The translations under genes and the position numbers were made by a program. The notes under the pieces were generated by a model. That model saw only the letters and a list, made by a program, of their open reading frames with translations. It had not been told where the DNA came from and searched no databases. This document shows, one piece after another, positions 7,866 to 15,404 of a stretch of 64,000 bases of DNA. This DNA is from Nocardiopsis alba DSM 43377. Its GTDB lineage: Bacteria > Actinomycetota > Actinomycetes > Streptosporangiales > Streptosporangiaceae. The stretch is from positions 1-64,000 of the forward strand of contig NZ_ANAC01000030.1 in assembly GCF_000341225.1 (NCBI RefSeq). Reading direction: 5' to 3'. The stretch's first letter is position 1. Each line of letters opens with the position of its first letter.

Positions 7866-8807
7866 TCAGCTCCCCCGGAGCGCGGCCTTGGCCGTCTCCA
7901 GCGCCGTCGTCCGGTAGGCGGCGCCGAACAGGCACAGGTGGACCAGCAGAGGGTGCATCTGGTGCAGGGCCACCCGCCCCCGCCACCCCGACGACAGAGG
8001 GGCCACCTCGTTGTAGGCGTCCCGGACACGGTCCAGATGGGGCAGGCCGAACAGGGCCAGCATCGCCAGATCGGCCTCCCGGTGTCCACCGTGCGCGGCC
8101 GGGTCGATGAGCACCGCGTCGCGCTCGCGCCAGAGCACGTTCCCGTTCCATAGGTCGCCGTGGATCCGGGCCGGGGGTTCCGGCTCCCCCGCCAGCTCCT
8201 CGACCGAGTCCACCACGCGTTCGATCACGCGTGCGTCGGAGGGGGTCAGCGCCCCCTGGTCCAACGCCTGGCGCAGGTAGGGGCGCAGCCGCTGTTCGGC
8301 GTAGAAGCGCGGCCAGTCGCGCGCCGGGGTGTTGTCCAGGGGAAGGGGGCCGATGTAGCCGGGCCAGTCGGCTCCGAAGGAGCCCGCCCCGGTCAGATGG
8401 GTTCCGGCGAGTTGCCGGCCCAGGCGCTCGGCCGCGGCCGGGGTCGGATCACGCTGCTCCACCAGGGGCAGGACGAGGATGCGCTCATCCCAGGCCAAGG
8501 GTGTGATCACCGGAGACCCGAAGCATCTGCCCAGCCATTCCAGGCCGCGGGCCTCCGCCTCGAACACGCCCGTGGCCCCTTCTCCTCGGGCCGTGGACTT
8601 GACGAACAGACGGGTGCCATCGCTCAGTTCGGCGTAGGACAGGGTCCAGTCGTGGCTGGCGCCGGCCCGGGCCGCGCGCCGTACACGGAGGCCGAGCACG
8701 GCGGAGACCCGGTCGGCGAGCGTGCCGGCGAGCGGGTCGCGACCGCCCCGTCTCGCGCCGTCATCCCCGTCCCCGGAGCCGAAGGAGCGCGCCATCGGTT
8801 CGTCCAC
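7866..8807 (-). CDS. Fructosamine kinase-like protein
   Basis: A 313-residue protein kinase-like fold enzyme of the fructosamine/ketosamine-3-kinase family. Visible motifs are FVKSTA (nucleotide-binding Lys), HGDLWNGNVLW (catalytic loop) and LIDPAAHGGHREADLAML (metal-binding Asp). Members phosphorylate protein-bound or free ketosamines, reversing glycation. Its GTG start (8807) lies 3 bp after the stop of the tyrosine phosphatase gene; the ATG at 8795 is an alternative. This pairing with a low-Mr phosphatase is common in actinobacteria and fits a deglycation unit in which kinase and phosphatase act in sequence (inference). Confidence 0.85.
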   Translation of the reverse strand: MDEPMARSFGSGDGDDGARRGGRDPLAGTLADRVSAVLGLRVRRAARAGASHDWTLSYAELSDGTRLFVKSTARGEGATGVFEAEARGLEWLGRCFGSPVITPLAWDERILVLPLVEQRDPTPAAAERLGRQLAGTHLTGAGSFGADWPGYIGPLPLDNTPARDWPRFYAEQRLRPYLRQALDQGALTPSDARVIERVVDSVEELAGEPEPPARIHGDLWNGNVLWRERDAVLIDPAAHGGHREADLAMLALFGLPHLDRVRDAYNEVAPLSSGWRGRVALHQMHPLLVHLCLFGAAYRTTALETAKAALRGS

Positions 8808-8810
8808 CCG

Positions 8811-9338
8811 TCAGTCCCGCAACCGGGCGACGAGCGCGCCGGTCAGCCCCTTGGACGCGGCCTCGACCATGTTCAGCACCGCAGTGAAGCCGTCGTCGCC
8901 CCCGTAATAGGGGTCGGGCACCTCGGGGTTGGGGCCGCTGTCGGGGGCGAAGGAACGGAACAACCGCAGCCGTGCGGGGTCGAAGCCGAACTCCTCCCCG
9001 CGTTCGTCGACGGCGCGGCGCAACTCGTCCAGGTTGTCCAGGTCCATGGCCAGGACCAGGTCCCGGTCGGCCAGACGCTCGGCGGAGAATCGACGGGCGG
9101 TGTGATCGGTGAGGTACCCGTGCACTCGCAGCGTGGACGTGGCTCGGGGATCCATCCCGTCGCCGACGTGCCAACCTCCCGTACCGAAGCTGTCGACCTC
9201 GACGAGGTCGCCGATTCCGGCACGTTCGAGGTCGGCGGTGAGCACCTTCTCCGCCATGGGAGAACGGCAGATGTTGCCCAGGCACACCACACTGACGCGG
9301 TAGGGACCGGCGGGGTCACGCGGTTCCGGCAGGCTCAT
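8811..9338 (-). CDS. Low molecular weight protein tyrosine phosphatase
   Basis: A 175-residue phosphatase. The P-loop CLGNICRS (C-x5-R-S) lies close to the N-terminus and the general-acid motif DPYYGGDDGF is near the C-terminus, both diagnostic. The internal DLVLAMDLDNLDELR region is typical of the family. Start is ATG 9338 behind AAGGGG. It is translated just ahead of the fructosamine kinase-like gene (3-bp gap), so the two form an operon. Possible substrates are phosphotyrosine proteins or the ketosamine phosphates made by its neighbour; the sequence does not decide. Confidence 0.9.
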   Translation of the reverse strand: MSLPEPRDPAGPYRVSVVCLGNICRSPMAEKVLTADLERAGIGDLVEVDSFGTGGWHVGDGMDPRATSTLRVHGYLTDHTARRFSAERLADRDLVLAMDLDNLDELRRAVDERGEEFGFDPARLRLFRSFAPDSGPNPEVPDPYYGGDDGFTAVLNMVEAASKGLTGALVARLRD

Positions 9339-9432
9339 ACCCCTTACCGTAACGAAAAACCGTCGCACCCACCCGTTCTGCCGCGACGAACGCGCCCCCG
9401 GACCGTCGGATCCGGGAGAGGACGGCCCCGAT

Positions 9433-9867
9433 TCAGCCCTTGGGCAGGCGGACCACGGTGACGAAGAAGTCGTCGATCTGGCGCACCACGCGGATGAACT
9501 GCTCGAAGTCCACCGGTTTGGGCACATAGGCGTTGGCGTGCAGACGGTAGCTGCGCAGCACGTCCTCTTCGGCCTCGGACGTGGTGAGCACGACCACCGG
9601 GATGTGGGCGAGGTCGTCGTCGTTCTTGACCTCCTGGAGGACCTCCCTACCGTCCTTACGCGGCAGGTTGAGGTCGAGGAGGATCAGGTGAGGGCGCGGG
9701 GCGTCGGCGAACTCCCCTTCACGACGCAGGAAGCGGAGCGCCTCGACGCCGTCGGAGACCACGTGCAGGCGGTTGCCCAGCTTGTGTTCCTCGAACGCCT
9801 CCTTGGTCATCAGGACGTCACCGGGATCGTCCTCGACCAGCAGCACCTCAATGGGATGCACCAACAT
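9433..9867 (-). CDS. Single-domain response regulator (Rcp1-like)
   Basis: A 144-residue stand-alone receiver domain without an output domain. The acidic pocket is VEDDPGD, the phospho-acceptor is Asp65 in LILLDLNLP, and the conserved Lys is in VPKPVDF. The long beta3-alpha3 segment and the PGD motif place it with Rcp1-type receivers that pair with phytochrome-like histidine kinases. Start ATG 9867 has a GAGG SD; a TTG 12 bp upstream is less likely. It is the last gene of the phosphatase - kinase - receiver operon and is probably phosphorylated by the adjacent kinase. Confidence 0.88.
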   Translation of the reverse strand: MLVHPIEVLLVEDDPGDVLMTKEAFEEHKLGNRLHVVSDGVEALRFLRREGEFADAPRPHLILLDLNLPRKDGREVLQEVKNDDDLAHIPVVVLTTSEAEEDVLRSYRLHANAYVPKPVDFEQFIRVVRQIDDFFVTVVRLPKG

Positions 9868-9891
9868 GACCTCGCTCAAGCTTCCAGACCC

Positions 9892-11862
9892 CTATACGGG
9901 CCCCGACCGGTGACCGGGCGGTGCCGTATCGCCGGCCTCCTCGGACACGGGGTGGTCTCCCCCGTCCGGTTCTGGGCCGGGGGGAACGCTCTCCGTGTCG
10001 TCGGTGCCGGACTCTCGTGCGGCCGTCGGAGCCTCCTCCGCGGGGGCGGATTCGGCAGCCTCGGTGCCCTCGACTGCGTTAACGACCGTGGCGGCCGCTT
10101 CGGTTTCCTCCTCGGAGACCGTTTCCTCGGCCTCCGCCTCGGTGTCGACGGGCAGGGTCCAGCATATGCGGGTTCCGGTCCGCCCGGAGTCCGCCTCGTC
10201 GGAGGTTTCGGACTCCTCGGGGTTCTCCGCGTCCTGTGTCCCGGTGTCGAGCCACATCCGGCCACCGTGGAACTCGACGATCTTCTTGCACATGGCCAGG
10301 CCGATCCCGGTCCCGGTGTACTTGTCGCGGGTGTGCAGGCGCTGGAAGATGACGAAGATGCGCTCGGCGTACTGGGGTTCGATCCCGATGCCGTTGTCGG
10401 AGCAGCAGAAGACCCACTCGTCGCCCTGTCGTTCGACGGTGATGTGCACCTCGGGCGGGTCCTCGCCGCGGAACTTGACCGCGTTGCCGACCAGGTTGAA
10501 GAAGACCTGGGTGAGAAGGGTGCGGTCGCCCTGGATCGTGGGCAGCGGATCACCGGTGATGACGGCGTCCGCCTCCTCCAGACGCGTCTCGAGGCTGCTC
10601 AGGGCGTCGTCCAGGGCCACGTTCATGTCGACGGGGGCGAAGTTCTTGGTCCGCCCCACCCTGGAGAAGGCCAGCAGGTCGTTGATGAGCGTCTGCATGC
10701 GCTTGGCGCCCTCGACCGCGAAGTCGATGTAGGAGTCGGCGCGCTCGTCCAGCTGACCGTGGTAACGACGCTGGAGGAGCTGACAGAAGCTGGCGACCTT
10801 GCGCAACGGCTCTTGGAGGTCGTGCGAGGCGACGTAGGCGAACTGCTCCAGCTCCAGGTTGGAGCGGCGCAGCTCCTCGGTCTGGTGCTCCAGCAGACTG
10901 GACTGCTCCTGGAGTTTGCGCCGGGCCGAGGCCACCTCGTCCAGGTCCTGCACGATGCGCTCGCGCATGGCGTCCACGTCGTTGCCCAATTGGACGATCT
11001 CCGGAGGGCCGTGCAGGGAGATGCGGTGCGCGTAGTAACCCTCGGAGACCTGACGCATGTGCCCGGCCAACTCCTCCAGGGGACGCAGCACCCACTGCTG
11101 GAGCATCACCCACAGGAACACCGACAGGAACACCACGACGAGGCCGACGAGCACGAGCAGCGCCACCACCTGCTGGGTGGCCAGGGTGAGACCGCTCTGG
11201 GCGTCGGCGATCTCCCGCTCCAGGTGGTTGGTGGTCGCGTCGGCGGCCCGGTTGAGTTCGAGGAAGAGCACCCGGCCGCGCTGGAGGTCCTCCTGGGTCG
11301 GGGTCTCCCCCTCCCGGACCTTCTCGGCTACCGGTTCGGCGAACTCCTTGCTCCAGACGTCGCCCGCCGCGATGAGCTCCTCGATCTTGGGGGCGACCTC
11401 CTCGTTCTCGGCGGCGAGCTCGGTGAGGGCGTTGCGGTACTCGGCCAGCGATCTGCGCTGTTCGACGTAGGGCTCCAGGAACTCCCGGTCACCGGTGAGG
11501 ATGTAGCCGCGCAGGGCGTGGTCCTGGCTCAGATAGGCCGAGCGGGTCTGTTCGACGGTGCTCAGCCCCGGGGTGAGCGACTCGACCTGGAGTGTCAGGG
11601 AATCGCGGGCCTGGAAGGCGGCGAGGGTGATCACCGAGACGGCCACCACCAGTACGACGGCGACCACCGCCAGCAGGCTGGTGACCCTGCGGCGAAGGCT
11701 CCAGGAGCGGCGGGCGGGCCGGTCCCAGGAGTCGGTGATCCTGACGAACGAGACGGGGCCACGACCGTCCCGTTCCGTTCCCGGGCCCGCCCCCCCGTCC
11801 TGTCCGGAGCCGATGGCGGACTCGGTGTCCATGGTGTGGTCTTCCTCCCCCGTGGGGTTCAC
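9892..11862 (-). CDS. CHASE3/HAMP sensor histidine kinase
   Basis: A 656-residue membrane kinase. Order: basic N-terminus; TM1 about 60-83; extracytoplasmic CHASE3-like helical domain about 85-230; TM2 about 232-255; HAMP; coiled coil about 310-340; HisKA with His347 in ASHDLQEPLRKV; ATPase domain with N box NLVGNAVKF (456-464), DNGIGI and GTGIGLA. The C-terminal tail from about 545 is acidic and repetitive in Glu/Ala, apparently disordered. The GTG start overlaps the stop of the phosphatase gene by GTGA; ATG 11832 behind GGGGAGGA is an alternative. It probably phosphorylates the downstream receiver and the receiver domain of the upstream phosphatase. The signal sensed is unknown. Confidence 0.88.
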   Translation of the reverse strand: MNPTGEEDHTMDTESAIGSGQDGGAGPGTERDGRGPVSFVRITDSWDRPARRSWSLRRRVTSLLAVVAVVLVVAVSVITLAAFQARDSLTLQVESLTPGLSTVEQTRSAYLSQDHALRGYILTGDREFLEPYVEQRRSLAEYRNALTELAAENEEVAPKIEELIAAGDVWSKEFAEPVAEKVREGETPTQEDLQRGRVLFLELNRAADATTNHLEREIADAQSGLTLATQQVVALLVLVGLVVVFLSVFLWVMLQQWVLRPLEELAGHMRQVSEGYYAHRISLHGPPEIVQLGNDVDAMRERIVQDLDEVASARRKLQEQSSLLEHQTEELRRSNLELEQFAYVASHDLQEPLRKVASFCQLLQRRYHGQLDERADSYIDFAVEGAKRMQTLINDLLAFSRVGRTKNFAPVDMNVALDDALSSLETRLEEADAVITGDPLPTIQGDRTLLTQVFFNLVGNAVKFRGEDPPEVHITVERQGDEWVFCCSDNGIGIEPQYAERIFVIFQRLHTRDKYTGTGIGLAMCKKIVEFHGGRMWLDTGTQDAENPEESETSDEADSGRTGTRICWTLPVDTEAEAEETVSEEETEAAATVVNAVEGTEAAESAPAEEAPTAARESGTDDTESVPPGPEPDGGDHPVSEEAGDTAPPGHRSGPV

Positions 11863-13139
11863 TCAGGCTCTCCGTGGGTGATGAGCAGCATCGCCACGTC
11901 GTCCTGCAACGGCCCCCCGTTGCTGCGCTCGGCCTCGTCCACCAGGTGTTCGGGCAGATTGTTCAGGGCCACGCCCTGGCCGAGGACCCCGTTGACCAGG
12001 CGACGCAGTCCGGCGACCTCCAACCGCGCGGGCGGACCGCCGTCGTAGGCGTCGACCAGGCCGTCGGTATAGAAGAGCAGACTGACGCCCCGGGGCAGGA
12101 CGACCTCGGTGAACTCGTCCTGATCGACCGGAAAGACGCCCAGGGGCGGCTGGGGCACGGCCTGGATCTCCTCGGCGACCCCGCCCTTGACGATCATGGG
12201 CGGCGGGTGACCGAGGCTGCGCACCCGGGCACGGTCACTGCCGGTATCGAGGCTGGTCATGCACAGCGTCGCGTACATCTCCTCCTGCGCCCGCTCCGTG
12301 GCCAACAGCTCCTCGAGGTTGGGCAGGACCCGCTCCTCGCTGATCCCGCTCATGACCAGGGTGCGCCAGGCGATGCGGAGGCTGACGCCGAGGGCCGCCT
12401 CGTCGGGGCCGTGGCCGCTGACGTCGCCGATGATGACGTGGGTGGTGCCGTCCTTCTCGACCGCGTCGTAGAAGTCACCGCCGACCAGGGCGCGTTTGCG
12501 TCCGGGGCGGTAGTAGGCGCGGTGGCTCAGGGGGGAACTGTCGAGCAGGACCTGCGGCAGCAGACCGCGTTCCAGCCGCATGTTCTCGCGGGCGCGCATC
12601 CGGGCCTCGCGGAGCTGGCGGGCGTTCTCGTCGGCGCGACGGCGTTCCAGGGAGTAACGCAGGCTGCGGGCGAGCAGGGAACCGTCGACCTGCCCCTTGA
12701 CCAGGTAGTCCTGTGCGCCCGCGGCGATGCCCTCGTGCTCGTCGTCCAGGCCGGTGAAGACCACGACGGCGGCCGAGGGCGCGGTGTCGAGGACCTCGCG
12801 CAGGAGGTCGAGGCCGTGCCCGTCCGGAAGGTTGAGGTCCAGGAGGACGCAACCCCGGAAGTCGGTGAGGTGCGCGCGTGCGGCCTTGAGCGTGGACACC
12901 CAGGTGATGTGGGTGGTCAGGGCGGTGTCGGCGAGGAGTTCCTCGGCGAGGAAGGCATCGCCGGGATCGTCCTCGATCAGCAGAACGTCAACCGATTCGA
13001 CGGTAGCCTCCACCCGGTCGTCCAGGACGGTGTCGTCACCCAGGGAGGCTCCGCCGTTCACGACGGTGCCCTCGGCGGACCCTGCCGCTCCGTCACCGAT
13101 CACCATCACGGGATGGTGCCCTGTTCTCCTGGTATCCAC
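11859..13139 (-). CDS. Receiver-PP2C (SpoIIE/RsbU-like) serine phosphatase
   Basis: A 426-residue protein with a receiver domain (about 50-165; phospho-acceptor Asp101 in CVLLDLNLPDG; Lys in YLVKGQ) followed by a helical linker and a SpoIIE-type PP2C phosphatase (GGDFYDAV, GDVSGHGPDEAALG, SLGHPPPM, YTDGLVDAY, DDVAMLL). This layout is that of RsbU/RssB-type regulators that dephosphorylate anti-sigma-factor antagonists. No antagonist or anti-sigma gene lies beside it. GTG start 13139 has GAGG nearby; in-frame GTG/ATG codons about 30 bp downstream are alternatives. It is the first gene of the three-gene signalling operon and its stop overlaps the kinase start. Confidence 0.88.
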   Translation of the reverse strand: MDTRRTGHHPVMVIGDGAAGSAEGTVVNGGASLGDDTVLDDRVEATVESVDVLLIEDDPGDAFLAEELLADTALTTHITWVSTLKAARAHLTDFRGCVLLDLNLPDGHGLDLLREVLDTAPSAAVVVFTGLDDEHEGIAAGAQDYLVKGQVDGSLLARSLRYSLERRRADENARQLREARMRARENMRLERGLLPQVLLDSSPLSHRAYYRPGRKRALVGGDFYDAVEKDGTTHVIIGDVSGHGPDEAALGVSLRIAWRTLVMSGISEERVLPNLEELLATERAQEEMYATLCMTSLDTGSDRARVRSLGHPPPMIVKGGVAEEIQAVPQPPLGVFPVDQDEFTEVVLPRGVSLLFYTDGLVDAYDGGPPARLEVAGLRRLVNGVLGQGVALNNLPEHLVDEAERSNGGPLQDDVAMLLITHGEPE

Positions 13140-13190
13140 TCATCGCCTCTAGGTTCGCGGTCCGCGGGACGTCCTGTCTTGTCATGCGAG

Positions 13191-13215
13191 AGGCCCGAGG
13201 GAACGCCTCGGGTCT
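13191..13215 (-). other. Stem-loop in the leader of the signalling operon
   Basis: CCCGAGG (13194-13200) pairs with CCTCGGG (13206-13212) across a 5-nt loop, and the stem extends outward with A-T, G-C and G-T pairs to about 10 bp. It lies about 55-75 bp upstream of the phosphatase start. It may be a leader hairpin affecting expression of the operon, or an old terminator. No ligand-binding element is recognisable. Confidence 0.35.
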
Positions 13216-13514
13216 TCCCGGCGGTTCGGACCGCACGACATCCAAACGATAATCGCCCGACCGACCAGTTGACCAGCGGACGAGACGAGACACATCCAAC
13301 GTCGGGGCGTGGAACCGCCGCCGGTGAGCGAGAGCGTAAGCCCCCTCTCCTCGGTCTCCTCCACCCTCCGTCGACACGGTGTCACCCGTCCGCGACAGGC
13401 CGTGGGTCACATGGGCCCCGACTCTCCCGCTGTGATTCGACGCACGATCGATGCCCTTTCGTACCTTTTTCACGACGGGTTGTCATATCCACCTTGACAG
13501 AACCGTTCGCGTAA
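13216..13514. other. Divergent promoter region, no gene seen
   Basis: Between the signalling operon (leftward) and the haem oxygenase gene (rightward) there is no convincing coding sequence. A TTGACA (13494-13499) faces the haem oxygenase gene, preceded by TTGTCA about 14 bp earlier, so TGTCA/TGACA half-sites are repeated before the palindrome at 13515-13529. A 62-codon open frame here lacks codon bias and homology signs. Confidence 0.5.
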
Positions 13515-13529
13515 ATGACATCATGTCAT
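13515..13529. promoter_or_regulatory. Perfect palindrome upstream of the haem oxygenase gene
   Basis: ATGACAT-C-ATGTCAT is a perfect inverted repeat with 7-bp arms in an otherwise GC-rich region, 32 bp before the start codon and 16 bp after a TTGACA -35-like box. The position over the expected -10/start-of-transcription region suggests a repressor operator. It does not resemble an iron (DtxR/IdeR) box. The TetR encoded downstream is one candidate ligand. Confidence 0.5.
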
Positions 13530-13561
13530 GAAAATTCCTCGACGGAAGGTGGAGAGTGTCG

Positions 13562-14230
13562 ATGAGCGTGACGACGCCGCCCCCCACGACGACCGCCCCC
13601 GACCCGTTCTCCCAGCGCCTCAAGAACGCCACCTGGAACGACCACTCCACCGCCGAACACCACGGCTTCACCAAGGCCCTGCTCGAAGGGGAGCTGCCCC
13701 TCGACGGATACACCGCCATGGTCGCCCAGCACCACTTCGCCTACGTCGCCCTGGAGGGAGTGGCCCGAGAACTGGCCGACCACCCCGTGGCCGGCGGCTT
13801 CCATCGTCCGGAACTGGAGCGTGTGCCCGCCCTGGAGAGGGACCTGGAACACCTGCTCGGCTCCGAGTGGCGCGACCGGATCTCCCCCTCACGCCCCACC
13901 CGTACCTACGTGGCGCGCATAGAGCAGATGGTCGACCACCCCGAGGGCTTCGTGGCCCACCACTACACCCGTTACATGGGCGACGTCTCCGGCGGGCAGT
14001 TCATCCGACGCGTCGCCGTCGAGACCTACAGGTTCGAGAAGGGCGCGGGCACGGCCTTCTACGACTTCGGCGCCCTGGGTTCGCTCCCCCGCTTCCGTTC
14101 CGACTACCGCGACCGTCTCGACGCCCTGGAACTCGACGAGGCCGCCGCCGGGCTCCTGATCGAGGAGACCCGCCTGGCCTACCGGCTCAACACCGAGGTC
14201 CTGGCCGATCTGGGACGGCACCACGTCTGA
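13562..14230 (+). CDS. Haem oxygenase (biliverdin-producing)
   Basis: A 222-residue soluble haem oxygenase, which splits haem to biliverdin, CO and Fe2+ with reductant-supplied electrons. The proximal-ligand motif is LKNATWNDHSTAEH, with His28 as the likely iron ligand; the distal helix has the flexible glycines GDVSGGQ; YMGD precedes it. Start ATG 13562 is 7 bp after GGAG; an in-frame GTG lies 6 bp upstream. Likely roles are haem-iron acquisition or turnover; biliverdin for a phytochrome is less likely, as no phytochrome gene is in view. A strong hairpin follows, and a TetR gene lies downstream on the same strand. Confidence 0.9.
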   Translation: MSVTTPPPTTTAPDPFSQRLKNATWNDHSTAEHHGFTKALLEGELPLDGYTAMVAQHHFAYVALEGVARELADHPVAGGFHRPELERVPALERDLEHLLGSEWRDRISPSRPTRTYVARIEQMVDHPEGFVAHHYTRYMGDVSGGQFIRRVAVETYRFEKGAGTAFYDFGALGSLPRFRSDYRDRLDALELDEAAAGLLIEETRLAYRLNTEVLADLGRHHV

Positions 14231-14235
14231 CGTCC

Positions 14236-14269
14236 TCCTCTCCCCGCCTCATCGGGGGCGGGGAGAGGA
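14236..14269 (+). terminator. Hairpin terminator after haem oxygenase
   Basis: TCCTCTCCCCGCC (14236-14248) pairs with GGCGGGGAGAGGA (14257-14269), a 13-bp GC-rich stem with an 8-nt loop that can pair further. It has no T-tract, as is usual for actinobacterial hairpin terminators. It begins 5 bp after the stop codon. Confidence 0.65.
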
Positions 14270-14313
14270 TCGCGCGCACCGGTGTCCCCCCTCCGGCGTG
14301 CCACCATAGGAAC

Positions 14314-14973
14314 ATGCCCAAGATCACGGCTCCGACCATCGCCGCTCACCGTGCCCGCACACGGGAACGCATCCTGGACGCCGTCGACACGCTGACCCGG
14401 GCACGGGGGATCGACCGCGTCTCCATGACCGACGTGGCCAACGCCGCGGGCATCACCCGCACCGCGTTGTACAACTACTTCCCCGACAAGCCCGCCCTGC
14501 TCCTGGCCTTCACCGAACAGGTCAACGCCGCGTTCGTCGAGCGGTACAGACGCGAACTCCCCTCGGGGGTCTCGGCCTCCCGTCGGCTCTCGGCCTTCGT
14601 GCGCCTCCAACTGGAGGGCATCGTGGCCCATCCGCACCCGCCGGCGGCCGAACTCGGCGCCAGCCTCGGCCCCGACGCCTACCAGGCCCTGGCCTCGCAC
14701 GTCGCCCCGATGCAGCGCCTGCTCACCGAGATCCTCGACGAGGGCGCCGTCCTCGGGGAGTTCGATCGGCTGCCCTCGGAGCGCGTCGCCGGACTGACCC
14801 TGTCCATGGTGGGCTCCCAACGGCTGCCGATGGCGAACGGGGAGATCGATCTCGAGGAGAGCCACGCCCTGGTGACCCGCTTCGTCCTGCGCGCGCTCGG
14901 CGTGGAGACCGAGATCATCGACACGATCCTGCCTCCCCCCACCAGTATGAACACTCAAAGTGACGGAACATGA
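14314..14973 (+). CDS. TetR-family transcriptional regulator
   Basis: A 219-residue regulator. The N-terminal helix-turn-helix is intact: RERILDAVDTL, VSMTDVANAAGITRTALYNYFPDKPALLLAFTEQ. The remaining about 150 residues form the ligand-binding/dimerisation domain with no recognisable ligand signature. Start is ATG 14314 behind AGGA. It lies downstream of the haem oxygenase gene but is separated from it by a hairpin, so it may have its own promoter. It could regulate either neighbour; target unknown. Confidence 0.88.
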   Translation: MPKITAPTIAAHRARTRERILDAVDTLTRARGIDRVSMTDVANAAGITRTALYNYFPDKPALLLAFTEQVNAAFVERYRRELPSGVSASRRLSAFVRLQLEGIVAHPHPPAAELGASLGPDAYQALASHVAPMQRLLTEILDEGAVLGEFDRLPSERVAGLTLSMVGSQRLPMANGEIDLEESHALVTRFVLRALGVETEIIDTILPPPTSMNTQSDGT

Positions 14974-15036
14974 ACCCTGTGCGATAACGGTCCGGCTCTA
15001 ACCGACGGTGGCCGTGTACGGCCATCGAAGAACCGC

Positions 15037-15384
15037 ATGAAGAGGAAGAACACGGGGAACGAGACGGGTCGGCCCTCCCTCGGGCCGTTCCCTCATCCGT
15101 CCCTCGACCTCCGTAAGGCCCTCTCCGAAGTGACCCTCGCATTGATCGCCGTCGGCGCCGTCCTGGTGTCGATCGCCATGTTCAACAAGGTGCCCCGGAT
15201 CGCGCCCGAGCGCCTGGACCGACCCCGCCCCGGAGGCGGTGTCGCCACCGCCCAACGCACCGTGACGGCGCTCCGGCCACGTCTGGCCGACGCCAGACTC
15301 ACCGAACAGGGTCGCGCCGTGTTCACCGCCATCGGCGGCAGCGCGCTGATCGTGGCCTTCTTCCTGGGGCTGTCCGGGCTCTGA
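15037..15384 (+). CDS. Small protein with two membrane helices
   Basis: I do not recognise the family. The 115-residue product has a basic N-terminus, a first hydrophobic segment VTLALIAVGAVLVSIAMF (about 32-49), a polar middle rich in Arg and Pro, and a second segment ending the protein (GGSALIVAFFLGLSGL). That predicts a small inner-membrane protein with both termini on the same side. Start ATG 15037 has a modest GAAGAA SD. It converges on the exonuclease gene with a 20-bp gap. Confidence 0.6.
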   Translation: MKRKNTGNETGRPSLGPFPHPSLDLRKALSEVTLALIAVGAVLVSIAMFNKVPRIAPERLDRPRPGGGVATAQRTVTALRPRLADARLTEQGRAVFTAIGGSALIVAFFLGLSGL

Positions 15385-15404
15385 GGACCCGGCCGGGACC
15401 CGGC

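Noticed and set aside
9384..9408. Another AACGCGCC (9389-9396) beside the receiver gene as a member of the hairpin-loop family
   Set aside because: It is closed by only a 5-bp stem with a 15-nt loop, and the 8-mer is expected several times by chance in 64 kb of GC-rich DNA.
9892..11862. Phytochrome kinase using biliverdin from the adjacent haem oxygenase
   Set aside because: The kinase has a CHASE3 extracytoplasmic domain between two membrane helices and no PAS-GAF-PHY chromophore module or bilin-binding Cys region.
9538..12048. 836-codon open frame on the plus strand opposite the histidine kinase and receiver
   Set aside because: Low-complexity Gly/Val/Leu/His translation without any domain; the opposite strand encodes complete kinase and receiver domains.
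13093..13473. Small minus-strand open frame overlapping the phosphatase start, including a 16-codon ATG frame ending at 13093
   Set aside because: Out of frame with the phosphatase and without a recognisable product; the overlap looks accidental.
13309..13497. 62-codon open frame upstream of haem oxygenase
   Set aside because: No SD, no recognisable sequence and it runs through the promoter region.
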